From Candidatus Azobacteroides sp. (GTDB lineage Bacteria > Bacteroidota > Bacteroidia > Bacteroidales > Azobacteroidaceae): a stretch of 33,843 bases of DNA. The number at the start of each line of letters is the position of its first letter. Within the stretch, counting starts at the first letter, position 1. The notes beneath the pieces were generated by a model. That model was not told where the DNA came from, did no database searches, and saw nothing but the letters and a program-made list of their open reading frames with translations. A program made the translations under genes and the position numbers. This document shows, in pieces, positions 22,982 to 31,407 of the stretch. The stretch lies in NCBI GenBank assembly GCA_009778655.1, contig WRFZ01000166.1, positions 1-33,843 on the forward strand. Direction: 5' to 3'.

Positions 22982-24528
22982 ATTTCTGCTATTTGTTTTA
23001 ATAGATTTTTCATACTTATTTTATCGGCAATAATACTTCCCAAATCGGTAATCGGAACCCGTTCCTGCTCCATCGTATCGCGGAAGCGGATGGTTACCCG
23101 GTTATCAACCAGCGTGTCGTGATCAATGGTTATGCAATAGGGCGTACCGATAGCATCTTGCCGGCGATACCGTTTCCCGATGGAATCTTTTTCGTCGTAT
23201 TGACAAGGATAATCGAATTTCAGATGATTCATAATTTCACGGGCTTTTTCGGGAAGTCCGTCTTTTTTCACTAACGGCAGAACCGCTATTTTCACCGGAG
23301 CCAACATGGGCGGAATCCTCAAAACAACCCGCGTTTCCCCGTCCTCCAATTGTTCTTCGACATAGGAGCCGGCCAAAATACTCAAAAACATGCGATCAAG
23401 ACCGATGGATGTTTCAATTACATAAGGAACGTAAGATTGATTCAATTCGGGATCGAAATATTGAATCCGTTTGCCCGAATATTTTTCATGACTGCTTAAA
23501 TCAAAATCGGTACGCGAGTGAATACCTTCTACTTCCTTAAATCCGAACGGCATCTCATATTCAATGTCGGTGGCGGCATTGGCATAATGCGCTAATTTAT
23601 CGTGATCGTGGAAGCGATACTTTTTGTCTCCGAGACCGAGCGCTTTGTGCCAACGCATTCGGGTCTGTTTCCATTTTTCAAACCACATCAATTCTTCCCC
23701 CGGACGAACAAAGAATTGCATTTCCATTTGTTCAAATTCACGCATCCGGAAAATGAATTGACGGGCAACAATTTCGTTCCGGAACGCTTTTCCGATTTGA
23801 GCGATACCGAACGGGATTTTCATTCGTCCGCTTTTCTGTACGTTCAAGAAATTGACGAAAATACCTTGCGCCGTTTCGGGACGAAGATAGATTTTCATTG
23901 CTCCGTCGGCTGTAGAACCCACTTCGGTGGAAAACATCAGGTTGAATTGACGCACTTCCGTCCAATTCCGGGTTCCCGAGATCGGACAAACAATCTCGTA
24001 ATCGAGAATGATTTGCCGTAATTCTTCCAAATTACCGTCGTTTAGAGCTTTAGCGAAGCGCGTATGCAATTCTTCTCTTTTTGCCCGGTTTTCCAAGACG
24101 CGCGGATTCGTTTCGCAAAATTTTTGTTCATCAAATGTATCGCCGAAACGTTTGGCCGCTTTTTCTATTTCTTTGTTAATTTTATCGTCGTATTTAGCTA
24201 TCTGCTCTTCAATCAATACATCGGCGCGATAACGCTTTTTGGAATCCTTATTATCAATCAGCGGGTCGTTAAAAGCGTCCACGTGACCGGAAGCTTTCCA
24301 AATGGTCGGATGCATAAAAATGGCGGAATCAATCCCTACAACGTTTTCGTTCAATAAAGTCATGCTGTCCCACCAATATTTTTTGATATTATTTTTGAGT
24401 TCAACGCCATACTGTCCGTAATCATAAACTGCCCCCAACCCGTCGTAAATCTCAGACGAGGGGAATACAAAACCGTATTCTTTACAATGTGAAATTAATT
24501 TCTTAAAAATTTCTTCCGGTTGCACCAT
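22978..24528 (-). CDS. glyS: Glycine--tRNA ligase (alpha2 type)
   Basis: A 516-residue class II aminoacyl-tRNA synthetase of the single-subunit type. Features in order are GFVFPSSEIYDGLGAVYDYG at the N-terminus (glycine site), the insertion with ISGTRNWTE, STADGAMKIYLRPETAQGIF, motif 2 (FRNEI plus RMREFEQMEMQFF), motif 3 (ETSIGLDRMFLSIL) and the anticodon-binding domain beginning at APVKIAVLPLV. The length is slightly above the roughly 460 residues of compact forms and normal for Bacteroidota. It is the first gene of the minus-strand run; a promoter lies about 60-90 bases upstream. The HTH gene at 24676 is divergent from it. Confidence 0.97.
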   Translation of the reverse strand: MVQPEEIFKKLISHCKEYGFVFPSSEIYDGLGAVYDYGQYGVELKNNIKKYWWDSMTLLNENVVGIDSAIFMHPTIWKASGHVDAFNDPLIDNKDSKKRYRADVLIEEQIAKYDDKINKEIEKAAKRFGDTFDEQKFCETNPRVLENRAKREELHTRFAKALNDGNLEELRQIILDYEIVCPISGTRNWTEVRQFNLMFSTEVGSTADGAMKIYLRPETAQGIFVNFLNVQKSGRMKIPFGIAQIGKAFRNEIVARQFIFRMREFEQMEMQFFVRPGEELMWFEKWKQTRMRWHKALGLGDKKYRFHDHDKLAHYANAATDIEYEMPFGFKEVEGIHSRTDFDLSSHEKYSGKRIQYFDPELNQSYVPYVIETSIGLDRMFLSILAGSYVEEQLEDGETRVVLRIPPMLAPVKIAVLPLVKKDGLPEKAREIMNHLKFDYPCQYDEKDSIGKRYRRQDAIGTPYCITIDHDTLVDNRVTIRFRDTMEQERVPITDLGSIIADKISMKNLLKQIAEI

Positions 24529-24583
24529 AAAATGAAATATTTCTTAATTTTTATTTTTCGGATTTTCCGATTGTTTGCGAATG

Positions 24584-24616
24584 CAAAGTAAGTGATTTTT
24601 TTTGAAAGGAAAACAA
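24584..24616 (-). promoter_or_regulatory. Probable promoter of glyS and downstream genes
   Basis: On the minus strand TTG, 22 bases, then TTACTTTG, one base off the -7 consensus. The same -7 variant precedes rprX. It lies in the 147-base divergent region between glyS and the HTH gene. Confidence 0.55.
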
Positions 24617-24675
24617 TTTTACGAATAAATTTGTTTTATATATGGAGGTAAAAGAATAAATAAAAGCACATAGTC

Positions 24676-25650
24676 ATGGAATCTGAATTGAATAAAAAAT
24701 TAGTTTTAACCGTTTTAAAACACATTCCTAAGAACAAAAAATCGGTAGTCTATTTATCTAACACGTTGAATATAAGCAGGGAATCTGCTTATCGCAGAAT
24801 GAGGGGGGATATTCCGTTTACAATCCAAGAATTGGTAATATTAGCGGCTGATCTGGAGTTTTCAATTGATAGTATTTTCGACCAAGAGAAACAAAATCGT
24901 GCATTTTTTGATTTTACGAAAATGAAAAAAAATACGACCGATTTTTTCTTGCTAATGGTCAAAAAATACAGTGAACTGGTTGAAAAATTAAATATGGTAA
25001 AAAAATTGGAAGCCATCATGGCGTTTAATACTTTTCCGCCGCCTTTTTATGCCGACTTTCCCGATTTGTTTCGATTTACTTATTATAAATGGTTGCATCA
25101 AGACAAAGAAACCTATCGAAATACGCCGTATTCGGAAGTGGTTTTGCCCGACGAAGCGGTTGTTTTTCAAAGAAGGATGAGGGGGAATTTGGTTCAAGGG
25201 TCCAACGTGGTTATTATTTTGGATACGGACATTTTTTTGAATCTGATAAAGGAGGTACAATATTTTTATCATCGAAAATTAATATCGGACGAAGAAATCG
25301 TAATGCTCAAAGAGGATATATTGCAATTGATTGAGAAATTCGAAGATATAGCTCAGACCGGACATCACAAATCGGTCAAAATTCAAGTGTATTTATCGTC
25401 GCTTTGCATTAATTCCAATACGGCTTATTACACGGACGGCGATCAAGTTGATCCGCTTTTCTGGATATTTACGATCAATCCGGTGGTTATTCAGAATACC
25501 GGATTTATCTCTATGCAATTGAAATGGCTTAATTCTTTAAAAAGACAATCGGCGCTCATCACCCAATCCAACGAAATTATGCAAGCCGAATTTTTTTTCC
25601 GGCAACGAGATTATATTGAAAAGTATCTGTCTGTTGACAGCGTACCGTAA
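24676..25650 (+). CDS. HTH-domain regulator of unknown ligand
   Basis: A 324-residue protein. Residues about 20-65 look like a helix-turn-helix of the Cro/C1 or BetR kind: YLSNTLNISRESAYRRMRG followed by IPFTIQELVILAADLEFSID. The remaining 250 residues are helical and contain no enzyme motif I recognise; FPPPFYADFPDLFRFTYYKW and AFFDFTK are notable aromatic patches. Proteins of this layout are found as paralogous families in Bacteroidota and are probably transcription regulators with a large sensing domain. It is divergent from glyS and 92 bases upstream of purL on the same strand. Target genes are not predictable. No transmembrane segment is visible. Confidence 0.65.
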   Translation: MESELNKKLVLTVLKHIPKNKKSVVYLSNTLNISRESAYRRMRGDIPFTIQELVILAADLEFSIDSIFDQEKQNRAFFDFTKMKKNTTDFFLLMVKKYSELVEKLNMVKKLEAIMAFNTFPPPFYADFPDLFRFTYYKWLHQDKETYRNTPYSEVVLPDEAVVFQRRMRGNLVQGSNVVIILDTDIFLNLIKEVQYFYHRKLISDEEIVMLKEDILQLIEKFEDIAQTGHHKSVKIQVYLSSLCINSNTAYYTDGDQVDPLFWIFTINPVVIQNTGFISMQLKWLNSLKRQSALITQSNEIMQAEFFFRQRDYIEKYLSVDSVP

Positions 25651-25701
25651 TAATTTTCGATTCTGCATTTTTAAATTTTTCAGACTAATCGTTTTTTGTC
25701 G

Positions 25702-25709
25702 TATCTTTG
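25702..25709 (+). promoter_or_regulatory. -7 box of the purL promoter
   Basis: TATCTTTG fits TAnnTTTG and lies 33 bases before the purL ATG. No good TTG is present at the expected -33 distance, so the promoter may need an activator or be weak. Confidence 0.5.
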
Positions 25710-25742
25710 CATCTTGAAAATTATTCATAAACTCATTTAGAA

Positions 25743-28700
25743 ATGATTCTTTTTTTCAAAACGAATGCAAATTCGATTATTGCGGTTGAAACTCAAGTTA
25801 AACTCTCGAAAATAGACTATAAAAAGCTGATTTGGCTGTTTGATGATGCCGAGTTTTTACAAAAAAAGAATATAGACGCTTTTTTGATCGGCCCTCGTCG
25901 TGAAATGCTTACTCCTTGGAGTACGAATGCCGTTGAAATTACTCAAAACATGGGTATCGGTGGAATCAGCCGGATAGAAGAGTTTTTTATTGTACCGGAT
26001 AAAACGGCCGGCTATGATCCGATGTTGCAACGCATGTACACCGGAATCGGCCAAGATGTTTTTACAATCAATAAAAAACCGGAATCAATTATTTTCGTTG
26101 ATGATATTGCGTTATATAATCAACAGGAAGGCTTGGCTTTAAGCAAAGATGAAATAGATTATCTGAACAACGTGAGCAAGAAGTCGGGCCGTAAACTGAC
26201 CGATAGTGAAGTTTTCGGATTTTCGCAAGTTAATTCAGAACATTGCCGACATAAAATTTTTAACGGTATATTTATTATTGACGGAGTAGAAAAAGAATCC
26301 ACGCTTTTCAATTTGATTCGTAAGACTTCACAAATCAATCCCAATCGCTTGGTATCGGCCTACACGGATAATGTTGCTTTCAACGAAGGCCCTGTTATCG
26401 AGCAATTTGCTCCCCTTTCGGGCGATAAGCCGGATTATTTTGCCGTGAAAAATATCGAGACCGTTATTTCTTTGAAAGCGGAAACCCATAATTTCCCGAC
26501 AACCGTTGAACCGTTTAACGGCGCTTCGACCGGGTCCGGCGGAGAAATTCGCGACCGGTTGGGAGGCGGAAAAGCCTCTTTGCCTATTGCCGGGACGGCT
26601 GTTTATATGACTTCATACCCTCGCACGGATGAAAACAGGGAATGGGAAAATGCAATGCCGGCAAGAAAATGGCTCTATCAAACCCCGGCTCAAATTCTGA
26701 TTAAGGCTTCGAATGGCGCTTCCGATTTTGGGAATAAATTCGGTCAACCGTTGATTTGCGGTTCTTTGCTGACTTTCGAACACGAAGAAAACCGTAAAAA
26801 ATTCGCTTACGACAAGGTCGTTATGATGGCCGGCGGAATCGGATTCGCCAATAAACGAGACGCTTTAAAAGGAACGCCGCAACCGGGAGAAAAAGTGGTG
26901 ATTTTGGGTGGCGATAATTATCGAATCGGTATGGGAGGAGGTTCTGTCTCGTCGGTTGCTACCGGAGAATATACCGGCGGAATCGAACTCAATGCCGTAC
27001 AACGAGCCAATCCCGAAATGCAAAAGCGCGTTTCGAATGTGATTCGTACTTTAGCGGAATCTGAGAATAATCCGATTGTTTCCATTCACGATCATGGCGC
27101 CGGCGGACATTTGAATTGCCTGTCCGAATTAGTGGAAACCACCGGCGGAAAAATTGATATGTCGCAACTGCCCGTCGGAGACCCGACGCTTTCGGCAAAA
27201 GAAATTATCGGTAATGAAAGTCAAGAAAGAATGGGTTTGTTGCTTGAAAACGAGAATATTGAACTTGTACGAAAAATTGCCGAGCGGGAACGTTCTCCTA
27301 TGTATGTAGTCGGTGAAACGACCGACGACGGACAATTGGTTTTCGAACAAGCCGACGGACAGAAACCTTTAAATATGCGGTTGTCTGATTTTTTCGGAAA
27401 ACCGCCGCGCACGATAATAAACGGTCTGTCTATTGACGAACAGTTCAAAAAAGTAGAATACTCGATTGATCATTTAAATGAATACGTTGAAATTGTATTG
27501 CAATTGGAAGCGGTTGCATGTAAAGATTGGCTGACGAATAAAGTTGATCGCTCGGTAACCGGAAAAGTGGCCCGTCAACAGTGTCAAGGTGAAATTCAAT
27601 TGCCTTTAAGCGACTTGGGCGCTGTTGCATTGGATTATCGCGGAAAAACGGGTATTGCTACTTCAATCGGTCATGCTCCGCAAGCCGGGTTAATAGATCC
27701 GGCGCGCGGTTCGATTTTGTCCGTTGCCGAAGCGCTTACCAATATTGTTTTTGCGCCGTTGAAAAATAAAATCGCCGGCGTTTCGCTGAGCGCTAACTGG
27801 ATGTGGCCTTGTAAAAATCCGGGAGAAGACGCCCGTTTATACGAAGCCGTACAAGCTTGTTCCGATTTTGCTTGCGAATTGGGAATTAATATCCCGACCG
27901 GAAAAGACTCCCTGTCTATGACGCAAAAATACGGAGATGAAAAAGTTTTTTCTCCGGGAACCGCGATTATTTCGGCGGCGGCGGAAGTAACGAATGTTCG
28001 CAAAATTGTATCCCCCGTTTTGATTAATAATCAACGATCAACGCTTTATTATATTGATTTTTCATTCGACGCCTTTCGATTGGGCGGTTCGGCTTTTGCT
28101 CAGTCGCAAAACCGATTGGGAGATGAAGCTCCTACCGTTCAAGATCCGGAATATTTCGTAACGGCTTTCAATACAATCCAAGAATTGATTGACAAAGAAT
28201 TGATTCTTTCCGGACATGATATTTCCGCCGGCGGGATGATTGTCACTTTGCTTGAAATGAATTTCGGAAACAAAGACGGCGGCTTGGAAATCAATTTGGA
28301 TAAATTAATTGAAAAAGATTTAATCAAAATTTTGTTCAGTGAAAATCCGGGAATTATTATTCAAGTGGAAGATCGGACTTCGGTTGAAGAAATTTTCGAA
28401 AAAAACGAGATTGCATTTGCCAAAATCGGTAAACCGACGCTTGAACGGCACATTCTTCTTTCCAAAAGCGGCGTTTCATATCACTTCGGAATTGATTTCA
28501 TGCGCGATGTCTGGTTTTCTTCTTCCTATTTATTGGACCGGATGCAAAGCGGAGAAAATCGGGCGATGGAACGTTTTCACAATTATAAACAACAGCCTTT
28601 GCAAATCAAATTCAATAAGAATTTTACCGGAACATTGGCCGAATACGGTTTATCTTTCGAACGAAAAGGCGCTTCCGGCATTCGGGCGGCTGTTATTCGC

Positions 28701-29447
28701 GAAAAAGGCACTAACGGCGAACGCGAAATGGCATATAGTCTGTATTTGGCCGGATTTGACGTCAAAGATGTCCATACGACCGATCTGGTATCGGGACGCG
28801 AAACGCTGGACGACGTTAACCTCTTGGTTTTCTGCGGAGGATTTGCCAATTCCGATGTATTGGGTTCTGCCAAAGGGTGGGCCGGCGTATTTCTGTATAA
28901 CGAAAAGGCCAAACAAACGCTCGATAAATTTTATGCCCGTCCCGACACATTGAGTCTCGGAATATGTAACGGTTGCCAATTGATGATTGCTTTGAAGCTG
29001 ATTACGCCTAAACACAAAGTACATCCGAAGCTGTTACGAAACGATTCGCACAAATTTGAATCGGCATTTATTTCATTGACTATTCCTAAAAATAAATCCG
29101 TCATGTTAAGTTCTCTATCCGGTAGTAAATTGGGAGTTTGGGTATCCCACGGTGAAGGTAAGTTTTCCTTTCCGTTGGACGAGAAAAGATATTCGATTGC
29201 AGCTAAATATACTTACGATACCTATCCCGGTAATCCGAACGGTTCGGATTATTCGGTTGCCGGTATTTGTTCCCGAGACGGGCGTCACCTTGCGTTAATG
29301 CCGCATCCCGAGCGAACTTTGTTTCCTTGGCAATGGGCTTATTATCCGAGTCAAAGAAAAAATGACGAAATTACGCCTTGGATGGAAGCATTTATGAATG
29401 CCCGAAAATGGATCGAGGCAAATACAATCACAACATCAATCGGATAA
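25743..29447 (+). CDS. purL: Phosphoribosylformylglycinamidine synthase (large single-chain PurL)
   Basis: Converts FGAR, glutamine and ATP to FGAM in purine synthesis. The 1234 residues are the size of the single-chain PurL found in Bacteroidota and Proteobacteria. In order: an N-terminal PurS-like domain; a linker with FGFSQVNSEHCRHKIFNG; the first synthase half with ETHNFPTTVEPFNGASTGSG and GGEIRDRLGGGKASLPIAG; the second half with LSANWMWPCKNPGEDARLYE and PTGKDSLSM; and a C-terminal glutaminase with nucleophile C1075 in GICNGCQLM and the HPERT histidine-glutamate pair. It is monocistronic or joined with the acyl-CoA ligase 48 bases downstream. Confidence 0.97.
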   Translation: MILFFKTNANSIIAVETQVKLSKIDYKKLIWLFDDAEFLQKKNIDAFLIGPRREMLTPWSTNAVEITQNMGIGGISRIEEFFIVPDKTAGYDPMLQRMYTGIGQDVFTINKKPESIIFVDDIALYNQQEGLALSKDEIDYLNNVSKKSGRKLTDSEVFGFSQVNSEHCRHKIFNGIFIIDGVEKESTLFNLIRKTSQINPNRLVSAYTDNVAFNEGPVIEQFAPLSGDKPDYFAVKNIETVISLKAETHNFPTTVEPFNGASTGSGGEIRDRLGGGKASLPIAGTAVYMTSYPRTDENREWENAMPARKWLYQTPAQILIKASNGASDFGNKFGQPLICGSLLTFEHEENRKKFAYDKVVMMAGGIGFANKRDALKGTPQPGEKVVILGGDNYRIGMGGGSVSSVATGEYTGGIELNAVQRANPEMQKRVSNVIRTLAESENNPIVSIHDHGAGGHLNCLSELVETTGGKIDMSQLPVGDPTLSAKEIIGNESQERMGLLLENENIELVRKIAERERSPMYVVGETTDDGQLVFEQADGQKPLNMRLSDFFGKPPRTIINGLSIDEQFKKVEYSIDHLNEYVEIVLQLEAVACKDWLTNKVDRSVTGKVARQQCQGEIQLPLSDLGAVALDYRGKTGIATSIGHAPQAGLIDPARGSILSVAEALTNIVFAPLKNKIAGVSLSANWMWPCKNPGEDARLYEAVQACSDFACELGINIPTGKDSLSMTQKYGDEKVFSPGTAIISAAAEVTNVRKIVSPVLINNQRSTLYYIDFSFDAFRLGGSAFAQSQNRLGDEAPTVQDPEYFVTAFNTIQELIDKELILSGHDISAGGMIVTLLEMNFGNKDGGLEINLDKLIEKDLIKILFSENPGIIIQVEDRTSVEEIFEKNEIAFAKIGKPTLERHILLSKSGVSYHFGIDFMRDVWFSSSYLLDRMQSGENRAMERFHNYKQQPLQIKFNKNFTGTLAEYGLSFERKGASGIRAAVIREKGTNGEREMAYSLYLAGFDVKDVHTTDLVSGRETLDDVNLLVFCGGFANSDVLGSAKGWAGVFLYNEKAKQTLDKFYARPDTLSLGICNGCQLMIALKLITPKHKVHPKLLRNDSHKFESAFISLTIPKNKSVMLSSLSGSKLGVWVSHGEGKFSFPLDEKRYSIAAKYTYDTYPGNPNGSDYSVAGICSRDGRHLALMPHPERTLFPWQWAYYPSQRKNDEITPWMEAFMNARKWIEANTITTSIG

Positions 29448-29495
29448 AGAATTAATTATACGCCACGTAATATTTTGTAATAAAAAAACAAATTA

Positions 29496-31151
29496 ATGAG
29501 ATACACTGAAAATTTTATTAAACTTTACGAGCAAAGTCTTCGAGATAATTTTGAACTTCCCGCCCTAAGCGATTACGGTACGGATGTTTCATTTACCTAT
29601 AAAGAACTTGCCATCGAAATTGAAAAAATTCATGATTTATTTACGGAACAAGGCATTCACCCGGGTGATTCCATTGCTTTGGTCGGTAAAAATTCGGCCT
29701 ATTGGGGAGTGATTTTTTTGGCGACCGTGACGTATGGAGCCGTTATTGTTCCGATTTTGCAAGATTTTCATCCGCATGATATTCAGCATATCGTTAACCA
29801 TTCGGATTCCGTACTCTTTTTCGCGTCCGATTCCAGCTTGAAAGACTTGGATGAAAGTCAAATGCCGGCATTGAAAATGATTTATTCCTTTTCCGGTAAA
29901 CAATTAAATAACCGGAAAGAAAGCGAAAACCTGTCCGCCCGATTAACCGATCAATTCAATAAAAAATATCCGAACGGATTTAATCGTGAAATGATTAATT
30001 ATACCGAATTTCCCAATAAAAATGTAGCGATTTTAAACTACACGTCCGGAACTTCCGGATTCAGTAAAGGCGTATTGATAACCGGCGATAATCTGATCGG
30101 TAATATCATTTATGCGCAGCGCACTATGCCGCTGGAAAAAGGCAACACTATGCTTTCACTGCTTCCGTTGGCGCATGCCTACGGTTGTACGTTCGAGTTT
30201 TTATTTCCGCTCTCGAAAGGTTGTCATATTACGCTTTTAGGCAAAACGCCGGCGCCGAATGTATTGATGAAAGCATTTGAAGAAATTAAGCCTAATTTGA
30301 TTATTTCGGTTCCGCTCATTTTGGAAAAAATCTACAAGAACACGATTGTTCCCGTGATCAATAAGCCGCTCATAAAAATTGCATTGAAACTTCCCGGACT
30401 GAATGCCGCCATTTATTCTTCGGTTCGAAAAAAATTGATTCATGCTTTCGGAGGCAAATTCAATCAGATCGTGATCGGAGGCGCTCCGTTGAACAAAGAT
30501 GTGGAAGAATTTTTCCTTAAAATCGGTTTCCCGGTTTCCGTAGGCTATGGTATGACCGAATGTGCGCCTTTGATCAGTTTTTCCCTTTATTCCGATTATA
30601 CGCCTCTTTCTTGCGGTAAAGTTTTACCTAATTTGGAAGTGCGCATTGATTCTCCGGATCCTTATCTGATTGCGGGAGAAATTCAGGTTGCGGGACAAAA
30701 TGTGATGCAGGGTTATTATAAAAACGGAGAAGAGACTCAACATGCTTTCACTGTCGACGGATGGTTGAAAACCGGCGATTTGGGTACGATGGATAAAAAT
30801 AACGACATTTTCATTCGCGGACGTTCCAAGTGCATGATTCTGAGTTCAAGCGGCCAGAATATTTATCCGGAAGAAATTGAAGCCAAGCTCAATAATTTTC
30901 CGTATGTAATCGAAAGTTTAGTCATCTCCAAAAATAATCGCTTAATCGCATTGGTTTATCCGGATTATGACGCAATTCGAGCGGCCGGTCTTTCAACGGG
31001 AGAAGATTTGAAAAAAGTGATGTTGGAAAATAAAGAAGCGCTCAACAGCATGGTTGCCTCTTTTGAAAAAATAGCGGAAATTCAATTGTGCGAAAACGAA
31101 TTTGAAAAAACCCCGAAGAGAAGTATTAAACGATATTTATATACAGATTAA
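29496..31151 (+). CDS. AMP-forming acyl-CoA synthetase, second copy
   Basis: A 551-residue ANL-superfamily ligase. The nucleotide-binding loop YTSGTSGFSKG is at residues 182-192, GYGMTECAPLISFS is the A5 motif, GWLKTGDLGTMDKNNDIF the A7 motif, and GRSKCMILSSSGQNIYPEEI the A8/hinge. The C-terminal KRYLYTD follows a KTPKRSIKR segment bearing the likely catalytic lysine. It differs from the ligase at 12405 in length and in the A8 loop, so the two are not a recent duplication. The substrate is probably a medium or long fatty acid. It lies between purL and nifJ, with 48 and 256 bases of spacing; the latter contains the nifJ promoter. Confidence 0.88.
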   Translation: MRYTENFIKLYEQSLRDNFELPALSDYGTDVSFTYKELAIEIEKIHDLFTEQGIHPGDSIALVGKNSAYWGVIFLATVTYGAVIVPILQDFHPHDIQHIVNHSDSVLFFASDSSLKDLDESQMPALKMIYSFSGKQLNNRKESENLSARLTDQFNKKYPNGFNREMINYTEFPNKNVAILNYTSGTSGFSKGVLITGDNLIGNIIYAQRTMPLEKGNTMLSLLPLAHAYGCTFEFLFPLSKGCHITLLGKTPAPNVLMKAFEEIKPNLIISVPLILEKIYKNTIVPVINKPLIKIALKLPGLNAAIYSSVRKKLIHAFGGKFNQIVIGGAPLNKDVEEFFLKIGFPVSVGYGMTECAPLISFSLYSDYTPLSCGKVLPNLEVRIDSPDPYLIAGEIQVAGQNVMQGYYKNGEETQHAFTVDGWLKTGDLGTMDKNNDIFIRGRSKCMILSSSGQNIYPEEIEAKLNNFPYVIESLVISKNNRLIALVYPDYDAIRAAGLSTGEDLKKVMLENKEALNSMVASFEKIAEIQLCENEFEKTPKRSIKRYLYTD

Positions 31152-31197
31152 ATAGCGCATAGATGTCACACAAAATAAATAAAAAGCGCCGGCTTGA

Positions 31198-31227
31198 TTT
31201 GCAAATAAAAAAACTTTATTAATTTTG
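31198..31227 (+). promoter_or_regulatory. Promoter of nifJ
   Basis: TTTG at 31198-31201, 18 bases, then TAATTTTG at 31220-31227: a near-perfect Bacteroidota promoter. Transcription would start at about 31234, leaving a leader of about 175 bases before the nifJ ATG. Confidence 0.7.
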
Positions 31228-31234
31228 TAAAATA

Positions 31235-31349
31235 ATGAAAGTCGGGAGTAACGGGGTCGTTGTATAAAAAACGCATCAGTACTTAAGATTTTACCCCTTT
31301 TTCCTTGTCCGAAAGATGCTGCCGTTCGGATGATTGATATGGGTAAAAT
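31235..31349 (+). promoter_or_regulatory. Structured nifJ leader with possible alternative hairpins
   Basis: ATTTTACCC (31288-31296) and GGGTAAAAT (31341-31349) form a perfect 9-base stem that encloses a second stem, TCCGAA (31308-31313) with TTCGGA (31325-31330). The ACCCC at 31293-31297, followed by five T, can instead pair with GGGGT at 31253-31257, next to CGTT/AACG (31258-31261, 31270-31273). This is the layout of an attenuator with exclusive folds. A 10-codon frame, MKVGSNGVVV, spans 31235-31267 across the GGGGT arm. I recognise no known riboswitch class; the regulatory role is inference. Confidence 0.4.
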
Positions 31350-31407
31350 GTCGTATAATTGTGGGACTCAAAGAAAATGAATATTCAATATAATTAAACT
31401 GATAATT

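Noticed and set aside
24641-24661. GGAGGT, Shine-Dalgarno-like, before the HTH gene
   Set aside because: It lies about 27 bases before the ATG, too far for a ribosome site, and precedes only a five-codon frame (MEVKE). Bacteroidota rarely use such sites.
28339-28953. A 204-codon plus-strand frame inside purL
   Set aside because: Out-of-frame shadow of the PurL glutaminase region, without family features.
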